DNA from: Oscillospiraceae bacterium
GTDB lineage: Bacteria > Bacillota > Clostridia > Oscillospirales > Ruminococcaceae
NCBI GenBank assembly: GCA_003508605.1
Contig: DNUB01000216.1
Location: 1-5,906, forward strand
Direction of reading: 5' to 3'
DNA: 5,906 nucleotides
Shown: piece after piece, positions 1 through 5,355 of the stretch
How the letters are laid out: the number at the start of each line of letters is the position of its first letter
Numbering within the stretch: the first letter of the stretch is position 1
Position numbers and translations under genes: made by a program
The notes under the pieces: model-generated
What the model saw: the letters and a program-made list of their open reading frames with translations, nothing else
Databases searched by the model: none
What the model was told of the DNA's origin: nothing

Positions 1-57
1 TTTCAATCAAGAATTAGTATTAATTATCTTTTACCGTTTTGTTTGTCTATTAACAAT

Positions 58-621
58 TTAGAGGCTTCCTTTAAATAAAAGCTCGCACCTTTCGCCTATC
101 TTATATTCTGAAAAATAGCGTTCCTCAAGCGGAATCCACTTTTTCCGAAACATTTCAAGACTTGCGGCATCCCTGTTTTCAATACGTTTTAACTGTTCCT
201 CCCGGGAAACGGTCAGAAAAATATGCAGATCGTAATAATCCCACAAGGCAGGGTGACAGCTGTAAGTTCCTTCAATAACCGTAACGGCATTGGGCATAAC
301 CGTCACCGGCTCGGAAAGCGACATACTGCGGCAGTCAAAGGGACGATAAGAAAAAGGTTTTCCTGCTTTCAGAGGCTTTAATACCTCCGTAAGAAAACGC
401 TCTCTGTCCACATTGCCGCCTGCTTCTTCATACCGCTCCCTTGTTCGCTGCCCCGGACGCAGAAAAAAATCGTCCATATGTATTACATTACAGGAAAGCT
501 CTTTTTTCAGTTTTTCCGCAGCGGTAGTTTTTCCCGACGCACAGCGGCCGTCGACGGCAACCAGTATTTGCTCCTTGTTCTCACCCAAAAGGCGGATCTC
601 CCCGATAATGCGTTCCGTCAT
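58..621 (-). CDS. Uridine-kinase-like P-loop small-molecule kinase
   Basis: This 187-residue protein belongs to the uridine kinase/phosphoribulokinase/pantothenate kinase branch of P-loop NTPases and should phosphorylate a hydroxyl group of a small molecule with ATP in the cytoplasm. Visible motifs are a Walker A loop GRCASGKT (residues 25-32), MDDFF (49-53) where the catalytic or Mg-binding aspartates D50/D51 would lie, GGNVD (68-72), YRPFDC (92-97), EGTYSCHP (117-124), an Arg-rich lid RIENRD (146-151) and a conserved WIPLEERYF near the end (162-170). It appears full length for the short 'uridine kinase' proteins common in Firmicutes. Its ATG overlaps the stop of the upstream transporter gene by ATGA and has no strong Shine-Dalgarno site, so translational coupling is likely. 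Family databases usually call such proteins uridine kinase, but the transporter partner suggests a nucleoside or vitamin-like substrate. The fold is certain and the substrate is not. Confidence 0.88.
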   Translation of the reverse strand: MTERIIGEIRLLGENKEQILVAVDGRCASGKTTAAEKLKKELSCNVIHMDDFFLRPGQRTRERYEEAGGNVDRERFLTEVLKPLKAGKPFSYRPFDCRSMSLSEPVTVMPNAVTVIEGTYSCHPALWDYYDLHIFLTVSREEQLKRIENRDAASLEMFRKKWIPLEERYFSEYKIGERCELLFKGSL

Positions 622-1178
622 GACTGCGGCGTTTGCGACGGTTTCTTCTTTGAAAAAGGCACCAGCTTGGCCTTATCAAGGGCAATCATAATCGCAGGAA
701 CAAGAATCAGCTGTAAAATAATACCGGGAACGGCATTGAACAATGCGCCCGCCATAAACATTTTAAAGGTAAACGCCGTTTCGCCTATGCCTAAAATTGC
801 CGCCTGCACCACGCCCCACACCACTCTGCCCGAAACCATGGCAATAAGCATACTGCGGTAAAGAGAAAATATGCATTTCCATTTTGACCGTCCGTAAAGC
901 AAGCCTACTATCAAACCGTAGGCTGCCAGCTCAAACGCCATGGAAACGGCATTGGGCATAGGAGGCATTCTAAAAAGCAGATTCCTCAGCAAAGGCATCA
1001 CAAGACCCACTGCGCCGCCATAACGCCAGCCGCAGATAAGTCCGCACAGCAGCACGGGTATGTGCATGGGGAGCAGCATATTGCCGATTTGCTGAATTTG
1101 TCCTGTCAAAAAGGGCAATACTATTCCGATTGCAAGAAGCATTCCCGATAAAATTAAATTTTTAATGTGTTTATTCAT
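618..1178 (-). CDS. ECF transporter S component, substrate unknown
   Basis: A 186-residue, strongly hydrophobic membrane protein with about six predicted helices, the expected size and layout of an energy-coupling-factor S component (substrate-binding subunit for vitamins and related micronutrients). Hydrophobic runs are near residues 9-25, 37-62, 78-96, 108-130, 138-150 and 153-168. Conserved-looking loops include LLPMHIPVLLCGLICGWRYG (35-54), RNLLFRMPPMPNAVSMAFEL (65-84) and FNAVPGIILQ (147-156). The C-terminal tail is basic and polar (SKKKPSQTPQS). No EcfA ATPase or EcfT gene is present in the window, which fits a group II S component using a shared energising module. The start ATG is preceded by a modest GGTGG site 3 nt upstream. 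The next gene is a P-loop kinase starting inside this gene's stop codon, so the pair probably imports and then phosphorylates one compound. I do not recognise the specificity subtype. Confidence 0.87.
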   Translation of the reverse strand: MNKHIKNLILSGMLLAIGIVLPFLTGQIQQIGNMLLPMHIPVLLCGLICGWRYGGAVGLVMPLLRNLLFRMPPMPNAVSMAFELAAYGLIVGLLYGRSKWKCIFSLYRSMLIAMVSGRVVWGVVQAAILGIGETAFTFKMFMAGALFNAVPGIILQLILVPAIMIALDKAKLVPFSKKKPSQTPQS

Positions 1179-1209
1179 TTGCCACCAATCCTGTTCTATC
1201 CTAACTATA

Positions 1210-1224
1210 ATTATATAAATTATA
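1210..1224 (-). promoter_or_regulatory. Possible -10 region of the transporter/kinase operon
   Basis: The minus strand carries two TATAAT hexamers, at 1224-1219 and 1215-1210, within an AT-only tract 30-45 nt upstream of the transporter start. No good -35 hexamer sits 16-18 bp upstream of either one. For the first, the -35 position falls in the arm of an inverted repeat at 1241-1251. Either an activator is needed, or the tract is simply AT-rich and transcription starts further upstream. Confidence 0.3.
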
Positions 1225-1240
1225 TATGCGTCCTCACAGA

Positions 1241-1317
1241 GCTGACGGAATCAAATCTCCCCGTTATTGTGAGAAATACACCGTATCTCATCTGTAAATA
1301 ACGAATATTCCGTCGGC
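1241..1317. repeat. Nested inverted-repeat element (candidate structured RNA or regulator site)
   Basis: The outer arms gctgacggaat (1241-1251) and attccgtcggc (1307-1317) pair at 10 of 11 positions. Inside them CGTTATT (1262-1268) pairs perfectly with AATAACG (1297-1303). Inside that, TGAGA plus TAC (1270-1274, 1277-1279) pairs with GTA plus TCTCA (1283-1290) around a 3-nt loop with a 2-nt bulge. Both flanking genes read on the minus strand, so an untranslated leader of the transporter operon is the simplest placement. However, the single outer mismatch and one possible inner extension become G-U pairs only on the plus strand, so the transcribed strand is unresolved. The element does not match the riboswitch consensus sequences I know. 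It could also be a DNA operator pair or a small non-autonomous repeat. Confidence 0.5.
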
Positions 1318-1319
1318 GT

Positions 1320-1379
1320 AAAAAATCCCGACCTGCATTATCCGCACCTTATACATATGAGACGGTATAAAGCAGGGGA
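1320..1379 (-). terminator. Terminator-like hairpin after the redox operon
   Basis: Read on the minus strand, about 20 nt after the stop of the ferredoxin-type reductase gene, a stem forms from CCTGC (plus 1372-1376) and GCAGG (plus 1332-1336). Below it, three more pairs can form (plus 1377-1379 with 1326-1328) after a 3-nt bulge. An upper helix forms from TTTATAC and GTATAAG (plus 1365-1371 and 1348-1354). Six T residues follow (plus 1320-1325). The internal loop is large and the stem imperfect, so efficiency is uncertain, but the position and T-run fit a rho-independent terminator. Confidence 0.4.
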
Positions 1380-1398
1380 GGTGATTTTGAACCTGTAC

Positions 1399-2532
1399 CT
1401 ACATTCCGATCATTGAAGAAAACTCTTTCATCATCTCGGAAATTTTTATTTGCTGAGGACATACCTTTTCACAGCTTCGGCAACCGACGCAGCTTGCAGG
1501 ACGTTTTTCCGCAGGCATACTGCTCACCGCCATAGGAGCGATAAATCCCCCTCCTGTGATCTTATGCTCGTTGTACAGTGCCACAAGCTCGGGAATAGGC
1601 AGATCCTTGGGACAATGGGAGGTGCAGTAATGACACGCCGTGCAGGGCAGCCCTCCCTTGCGGGTTTCCTCATCTGCAAAGGCAGCGATCCGTTCAAACT
1701 CCTCCCCGCTCAGCGGCTTATCCTCCTGCCATGTGGCAATATTGGCCTTAACCTGCTCTAAATCGGACATACCCGAAAGCACCATTGTAACGCCGGGAAT
1801 TGCCTGCAAAAAACGAAATGCCCATGCGGGAACTGATTCATCGGGGCGCATTTCTTTCAGCTTTTCCCTAACATCATCTGCCGCCTTCGCCAGCTTTCCG
1901 CCCCGCAGAGGTTCCATAACCCATACGGGAAGCCCCGCATTTCTTATCAACTCAACCTTTTCCTCTGCATTCTGAAAATGCCAATCCATATAGTTGACCT
2001 GCAGCTGGCAAAATTCCATATGCTTGCCGTAAGCGTCCAAAAACCGCTTAATGACCTCCGTGCTTCCATGGGCGGAAAAACCTAAGTGCCTGATTCTTCC
2101 CTTTTCCTTTTGTTCCAGAAGATAATCAAGAATACCGAACCTCGGATTTAAATAATCATCGATATTTCCCTCATACACATTGTGGAACAGATAAAAATCA
2201 AAGTAAGGCGTATGACATTTTTCAAGCTGCTTCTCGAAAATTTCTTTTACCTTTGGCATATTGGAATTGTCATATCCGGGGAATTTGCTCGCAAGATAAT
2301 ATGTATCCCTCGGATACTTTGAAAGATACTTGCCCGCCGCAAGCTCGGAATTTCCGTTATGATAGCCCCAGGCGGTATCAAAATAATTAACGCCGTTTTT
2401 ATAGGCATAATCGATTATTTCTGCAGCCGCCGCTTCATCGATCGCTCCGTCGTCGCCGCCGATAACGGGCAGTCTCATCATGCCAAGTCCGAGACCCGAC
2501 AGCTTAATATTCTGAAAATCTCTGTAAATCAT
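1399..2532 (-). CDS. Aldo/keto reductase with C-terminal double 4Fe-4S domain
   Basis: A 377-residue cytoplasmic oxidoreductase. Residues 1 to about 290 form an aldo/keto reductase TIM barrel with the usual tetrad visible: D52 and Y57 in NYFDTAWGYHNG, K83 in ASKFPG and H117 in LFHNV. The last 85 residues hold two ferredoxin-like cysteine sets of the form CxxCxxCxxxCP: C297, C300, C303, C307 and C348, C351, C354, C358. This is the architecture of the COG1453-type 'predicted oxidoreductases of the AKR family' of anaerobes, in which Fe-S clusters could pass electrons to or from the barrel; the physiological substrate is unknown. It is the last gene of a three-gene operon. Its AGGAGG site (2541-2546) directly follows the upstream gene's TAA with 8 nt to the ATG, so the start is well supported. 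All eight cysteines are intact. Confidence 0.93.
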   Translation of the reverse strand: MIYRDFQNIKLSGLGLGMMRLPVIGGDDGAIDEAAAAEIIDYAYKNGVNYFDTAWGYHNGNSELAAGKYLSKYPRDTYYLASKFPGYDNSNMPKVKEIFEKQLEKCHTPYFDFYLFHNVYEGNIDDYLNPRFGILDYLLEQKEKGRIRHLGFSAHGSTEVIKRFLDAYGKHMEFCQLQVNYMDWHFQNAEEKVELIRNAGLPVWVMEPLRGGKLAKAADDVREKLKEMRPDESVPAWAFRFLQAIPGVTMVLSGMSDLEQVKANIATWQEDKPLSGEEFERIAAFADEETRKGGLPCTACHYCTSHCPKDLPIPELVALYNEHKITGGGFIAPMAVSSMPAEKRPASCVGCRSCEKVCPQQIKISEMMKEFSSMIGM

Positions 2533-2546
2533 CCGATAATCCTCCT

Positions 2547-3302
2547 TTAACGTAACCCTTTGTATTGCTCGTCGCTTACTTCTTCAAGCCATTCATTGCT
2601 GCCGTTCTCTCCCGGCACTTCAACTGCAAGATGTGAAAACCAGCTGTCGGGAGCCGCACCATGCCAATGCTTTACTCCGACGGGTATATTGACCACATCT
2701 CCGGGATTAAGCTCCCGGGCTTCCTTTCCCCATTCCTGATAATATCCTCTTCCCGCAACGCATACAAGTATTTGTCCGCCGCCCTTATCCGCCCTATGAA
2801 TATGCCAATTATTGCGGCAGGACGGCTCAAAGGTAACATTATAAATACCCACCTGCTCTGTGGAAATAGGCTCAAGGTAGCTCTGCCCGATAAAATACCT
2901 TGCAAAGCCGTCATTGGGTGCGCCTATGGGAAATATCATGCTTGCAGCGTGCTTTTCCCTTGCGTCATCGGTTTGAGCCTTTTCGTTCCATACCTCCTTG
3001 GCAAGCCGAAAAACCGCCCAAGCCTTAGGCCAGCCGCAGTAAAATGCGGCGTGAGTAACAATCTCTGCAATTTCCTCCCCGGTGATTCCGTTCTTTTTCG
3101 CTTCCTGCAAATGAAATGTCAGCGAGGAATCGGTGAGTCCCTGCGCCATAAGGGACACCACCGTCACAAGGCTGCGATCCCTGAGGGAAAGCTTTTCCTC
3201 TCTTGACCACACTTCCCCAAACAGAACATCGTCGTTCAGCTCTGCAAATTTCGGTGCAAAATTCCCAAGCTGATTTCTTCCTGCCGTCTGTTTAACTGCC
3301 AT
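2547..3302 (-). CDS. Carboxymuconolactone decarboxylase-like/cupin fusion protein
   Basis: A 251-residue two-domain soluble protein. Residues about 15-110 resemble the carboxymuconolactone decarboxylase (CMD) family: RDRSLVTVVSLMAQG (41-55), FHLQEAKKNGIT (63-74) with H64, then EEIAEIVTHAAFYCGWPKAW (76-95). Only one cysteine (C89) lies there, so the CxxC redox pair of AhpD peroxidases is absent. Residues about 145-230 form a cupin: H167 and H169 in NWHIHR, Q177 where many cupins have Glu, and motif 2 GDVVNIPVGVKHWHG (201-215) with H212, giving a likely three-His metal site. Such fusions occur beside aldo/keto reductases in many bacteria, but their reaction is not established; an isomerase, decarboxylase or small-molecule oxidoreductase role is possible. 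It is the middle gene of the operon, with 16 nt and 14 nt to its neighbours and an AGGAGG site (3311-3316) 8 nt before the ATG. Confidence 0.9.
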   Translation of the reverse strand: MAVKQTAGRNQLGNFAPKFAELNDDVLFGEVWSREEKLSLRDRSLVTVVSLMAQGLTDSSLTFHLQEAKKNGITGEEIAEIVTHAAFYCGWPKAWAVFRLAKEVWNEKAQTDDAREKHAASMIFPIGAPNDGFARYFIGQSYLEPISTEQVGIYNVTFEPSCRNNWHIHRADKGGGQILVCVAGRGYYQEWGKEARELNPGDVVNIPVGVKHWHGAAPDSWFSHLAVEVPGENGSNEWLEEVSDEQYKGLR

Positions 3303-3318
3303 TCTTGCGTCCTCCTGT

Positions 3319-4359
3319 TTATTTTATTTTCTGATCTCCCGTTGACCAAACATGGTTTTCCTTAGCAAATGCGGCCGTATTTTGTGCCATAACGCCTACT
3401 AACGGATGAGGGACATAGCATTCCTCAAGATAAGCGATTTCTTCCCCTGTCAGGGTAAGATCAACCGACCCCGTCATACCGTCCACATGACTGCATTTTG
3501 TTGCTCCCACAACGGGAGAAGCAGCCTTTGTCAGCAGCCAAGCAAGTGAAATTTCCGTCATTGTGACTCCTCTTTTGTCGGCAAGCTCAACGGTACGCTC
3601 TAAAATGACCTCGTCCTGCTTGGCATAACCGCCGTATTTTAGTTTTGCGTAGCCGTCTTCGGCAAGCCTCTTCGAGGATTCGCCGGGACGCTTGGAAAGT
3701 CTGCCGCCCGCAAGCGCGCTGTAGGGAGTCATGGCAATATTGTCCGCTTGGCATAATCCGACCATTTCCCTTTCTTCCTCACGGAAAACAAGATTATAGT
3801 GTCCCTGAACGGACACAAATTTTGCGAAGCCCTCTTTTTCCGCCAGAGCGTTCGCTTTTGCAAGCTGCCATGCAAAACAGTTTGATATCCCTATATATCG
3901 GGTTTTTCCCGCCTTTACCATTCGGTTTAAACCGTCCATAATATCATATAATGGAGTATTATAATCCCACATATGATAAATATATAAATCTAAATAATCT
4001 GTACCGAGATTTTCAAGGCTTTTGTTTATCATATTTTCAATGTGTTTTTGACCGCTTGTTCCCGATTCGATTTCTTCATTTGAGCGAGGGAGAAATTTGA
4101 TTGCTATTACAACCTCGTCACGCTTTGCAAAATCATGCAGGGCTTTTCCCAAATACTGCTCGCTTGTGCCGCTTTGATAGGCAATTGCCGTATCAAAAAA
4201 GTTAATCCCCTTTTCAAGACCGCAGCGGATAATTTTCCGTGACCGCTCCTCGTCCAAAGTCCATGAATGCTGTCCCCTTGCAGGGTCGCCAAATCCCATA
4301 CAGCCCATACAAATGCGGGATACCGTTAAATCCGCATTTCCAAGCTTGATATATTTCAT
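3319..4359 (-). CDS. YajO-like NADP-dependent aldo/keto reductase
   Basis: An aldo/keto reductase of about 346 residues, single domain, cytoplasmic, expected to reduce aldehydes or ketones with NAD(P)H. From the chosen start, the tetrad is D56 and Y61 (in NFFDTAIAY), K88 (in AIKF) and H129 (in YIYHMWDYN). Segments such as RICMGCMGFGDPARGQHSW, VQGHYNLVFREEEREM and PVVGATK resemble Escherichia coli YajO closely from memory. The frame is open to a GTG at 4368 (MNKMKY...), but the ATG at 4359 is preferred: the family aligns from MKYIKLG, and TAAGGTGA just upstream (4372-4365) gives a Shine-Dalgarno site 6 nt from that ATG, while the GTG lies inside it and has no site of its own. It is the first gene of the three-gene operon, 16 nt before the CMD/cupin gene, with a good promoter upstream. 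Confidence 0.92.
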   Translation of the reverse strand: MKYIKLGNADLTVSRICMGCMGFGDPARGQHSWTLDEERSRKIIRCGLEKGINFFDTAIAYQSGTSEQYLGKALHDFAKRDEVVIAIKFLPRSNEEIESGTSGQKHIENMINKSLENLGTDYLDLYIYHMWDYNTPLYDIMDGLNRMVKAGKTRYIGISNCFAWQLAKANALAEKEGFAKFVSVQGHYNLVFREEEREMVGLCQADNIAMTPYSALAGGRLSKRPGESSKRLAEDGYAKLKYGGYAKQDEVILERTVELADKRGVTMTEISLAWLLTKAASPVVGATKCSHVDGMTGSVDLTLTGEEIAYLEECYVPHPLVGVMAQNTAAFAKENHVWSTGDQKIK

Positions 4360-4398
4360 CTTATTCACCTTAAAATGACTTATTGTGTTTATTGTAAG

Positions 4399-4427
4399 AT
4401 TATAAGCTATTTTTATCTAAATAGCAA
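4399..4427 (-). promoter_or_regulatory. Sigma-A type promoter of the redox operon
   Basis: On the minus strand TTGCTA (plus 4427-4422) is followed after exactly 17 bp by TATAAT (plus 4404-4399). Transcription would start near 4392, leaving a leader of about 33 nt before the ATG at 4359, just enough for the AAGGTG ribosome site. The -10 is perfect and the -35 matches four of six consensus bases, so modest basal activity with regulation is plausible. Confidence 0.75.
4406..4425. promoter_or_regulatory. Palindrome inside the redox-operon promoter (candidate operator)
   Basis: GCTATTT (4406-4412) and AAATAGC (4419-4425) form a perfect 7-bp inverted repeat with a 6-bp spacer. It lies almost wholly in the -35/-10 spacer of the leftward promoter and overlaps the -35 box by four bases. 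That placement suits a repressor, or a MerR-type activator, although MerR promoters normally have a 19-bp spacer and this one has 17. No regulator gene is present in the window. Confidence 0.5.
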
Positions 4428-4431
4428 ATAC

Positions 4432-4470
4432 CTATTATGCATTACATAATATACTTGACAAGCATAATAG
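4432..4470. promoter_or_regulatory. CATAATA repeat cluster in the divergent control region
   Basis: CTATTATGC (4432-4440) and GCATAATAG (4462-4470) are a perfect 9-bp inverted repeat with a 21-bp gap, 30 bp centre to centre. A third copy of the heptamer CATAATA lies at 4445-4451. It forms a tighter inverted repeat with TATTATG (4433-4439, 5-bp spacer) and a direct repeat with 4463-4469, 18 bp apart. The cluster surrounds the -35 box of the rightward promoter and lies just upstream of the leftward one, so one protein bound here could affect both genes. The AT-rich composition makes some repetition expected by chance. Confidence 0.5.
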
Positions 4471-4483
4471 CACTTAGTATAAT
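4455..4483 (+). promoter_or_regulatory. Perfect consensus sigma-A promoter for the DUF4180 gene
   Basis: TTGACA (4455-4460), a 17-bp spacer and TATAAT (4478-4483) match the sigma-A/sigma-70 consensus at all twelve positions. Transcription should start near 4490, giving a leader of about 120 nt before the ATG at 4610. Such a strong core promoter is usually restrained by a repressor, which fits the inverted-repeat arm lying inside its spacer. Confidence 0.88.
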
Positions 4484-4594
4484 AATTGGTACAAATTCCT
4501 TTTTAAATTTGGATATTTACGTCAGTTTAAAATGGGATTGGATTAAAGCGTTTTCTGCGGCAAAAACATACGGCTGTCTGTAATTCATTCAAAG

Positions 4595-4601
4595 AAAGGA
4601 G
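4595..4601 (+). promoter_or_regulatory. Shine-Dalgarno site of the DUF4180 gene
   Basis: AAAGGAG lies 8 nt upstream of the ATG at 4610. It fixes the start codon and predicts good translation. The leader from about 4490 to here contains only a weak AT-rich stem (CAAATT with AATTTG near 4492-4511), and I see no recognisable riboswitch. Confidence 0.8.
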
Positions 4602-4609
4602 ATACTTGC

Positions 4610-4978
4610 ATGAATTTTGAAAAAATTGATTGCGGCAATGGGATAATTGCTGTTGTCTCAGGTGAAGGAAAGGTGATTACCGATGTGGATTCCGCACTTG
4701 ATTTACTAATATCCGCTAAATACAATGTTGGCACAAAATATATCGTCGTGGATAAAAAGTATGTTATTGAGGATTTCTTTGTTTTAAGCAGTGGTTTAGC
4801 AGGAGAAATTCTTCAAAAATATATCAATTATGAAGGGAAAATCGCAATATATGGCGATTATTCACGCTATACCAGCAAACCGCTGAAGGACTTCATCTAT
4901 GAAAGCAACAAGGGGAAGGATGTATTCTTTGTTGCTACAAAGGAGGAAGCAATACAGAAAATAACCGCAAATATATAG
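4610..4978 (+). CDS. DUF4180 family protein
   Basis: A 122-residue soluble protein that I recognise as the DUF4180 family, for which no biochemical function is established. Characteristic stretches are SALDLLISAKYNVGT (28-42), IEDFFVLSSGLAGEILQKYINY (53-74), IAIYGDYSRYTSKPLKDFIYESN (78-100) and VFFVATKEEAIQKI (105-118). Strand-helix alternation suggests a small alpha/beta domain. There is no signal peptide, membrane segment or obvious catalytic triad. It is full length. It stands alone, divergent from the aldo/keto reductase operon, with its own consensus promoter and a terminator-like stem about 90 nt after the stop. A stress-linked or regulatory role tied to the neighbouring operon is possible from the shared control region, but this is inference only. 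Confidence 0.88.
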   Translation: MNFEKIDCGNGIIAVVSGEGKVITDVDSALDLLISAKYNVGTKYIVVDKKYVIEDFFVLSSGLAGEILQKYINYEGKIAIYGDYSRYTSKPLKDFIYESNKGKDVFFVATKEEAIQKITANI

Positions 4979-5355
4979 CGAAAATTTCCCCGCATTTGTA
5001 TAACTGCTCATTAGCTTCAATCCTTGGGCAAACATTCTTATAATCGCATTTTATAAAATCCCTGCAAAAAGACTGTGTTTTATTATAGTTGCTTCTGTGC
5101 GCTGAACACAGTCTTTTCGCATATCTGTCCGCATTTTTATTTACAAGTCGGGCATATCTAAAAACTAAATCTTCGCTGTGTGTGACGGTTTTCAAGGAAA
5201 AAGCGCAGGAATACACGCATACTTCAAGGATTTCCGACAAATTATTTCGGCAGTCGTTCATACAAAATAATTCAAGGGTTATGCAAGGGAGCGGCAAGTA
5301 ATAAATAAAGGACATTCGGCATATATTTTGAAAAAAAGGACAAGGCTGGTGCGAT
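4979..5355. other. Non-coding stretch between DUF4180 and yaaL
   Basis: These 377 nt separate the DUF4180 gene from the yaaL/bofA pair. Open frames here (a 70-codon plus-strand frame at 5089-5301 and a long Ser/Phe/Leu-rich minus-strand frame crossing three features) look spurious: they lack ribosome sites and recognisable domains and cross the stem at 5067-5117. Apart from that stem I see three TTCAAGG direct repeats (5191, 5223, 5271) and no clear promoter for the downstream genes. Confidence 0.6.
5067..5117 (+). terminator. Perfect 13-bp stem-loop, probable (bidirectional) terminator
   Basis: AAAAGACTGTGTT (5067-5079) and AACACAGTCTTTT (5105-5117) are exact reverse complements around a 25-nt loop. 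The plus strand ends in TTTT and the minus strand in five T, so termination could work in both directions. A more compact alternative uses CTGTG (5095-5099) with CACAG (5107-5111) followed by TCTTTT. It lies about 90 nt after the DUF4180 stop. The large loop is unusual for a textbook terminator. Confidence 0.65.

Noticed and set aside
1..57. A terminator or further gene after the kinase.
   Set aside because: No stem with a T-run and no coding signal is visible in these 57 bases; the operon end may lie outside the window.
413..861. Overlapping plus-strand open frames opposite the kinase and transporter genes.
   Set aside because: They are antisense shadows of two well-recognised proteins and have no domain of their own.
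1320..1400. Partial likeness to a TPP riboswitch on the minus strand (GGATAATGC followed by GGGA).
   Set aside because: The CTGAGA segment, the ACCTGA segment and the correct helices are missing. The resemblance is limited to a few bases, and the stretch is better explained by a terminator-like hairpin.
2661..3206. A 181-codon plus-strand open frame opposite the CMD/cupin gene.
   Set aside because: It lies wholly antisense to a clear two-domain protein and has no ribosome site or family signal.
5089..5301. A 70-codon plus-strand open frame between DUF4180 and yaaL.
   Set aside because: It has no ribosome site, begins within the terminator loop, and its translation shows no family signature.
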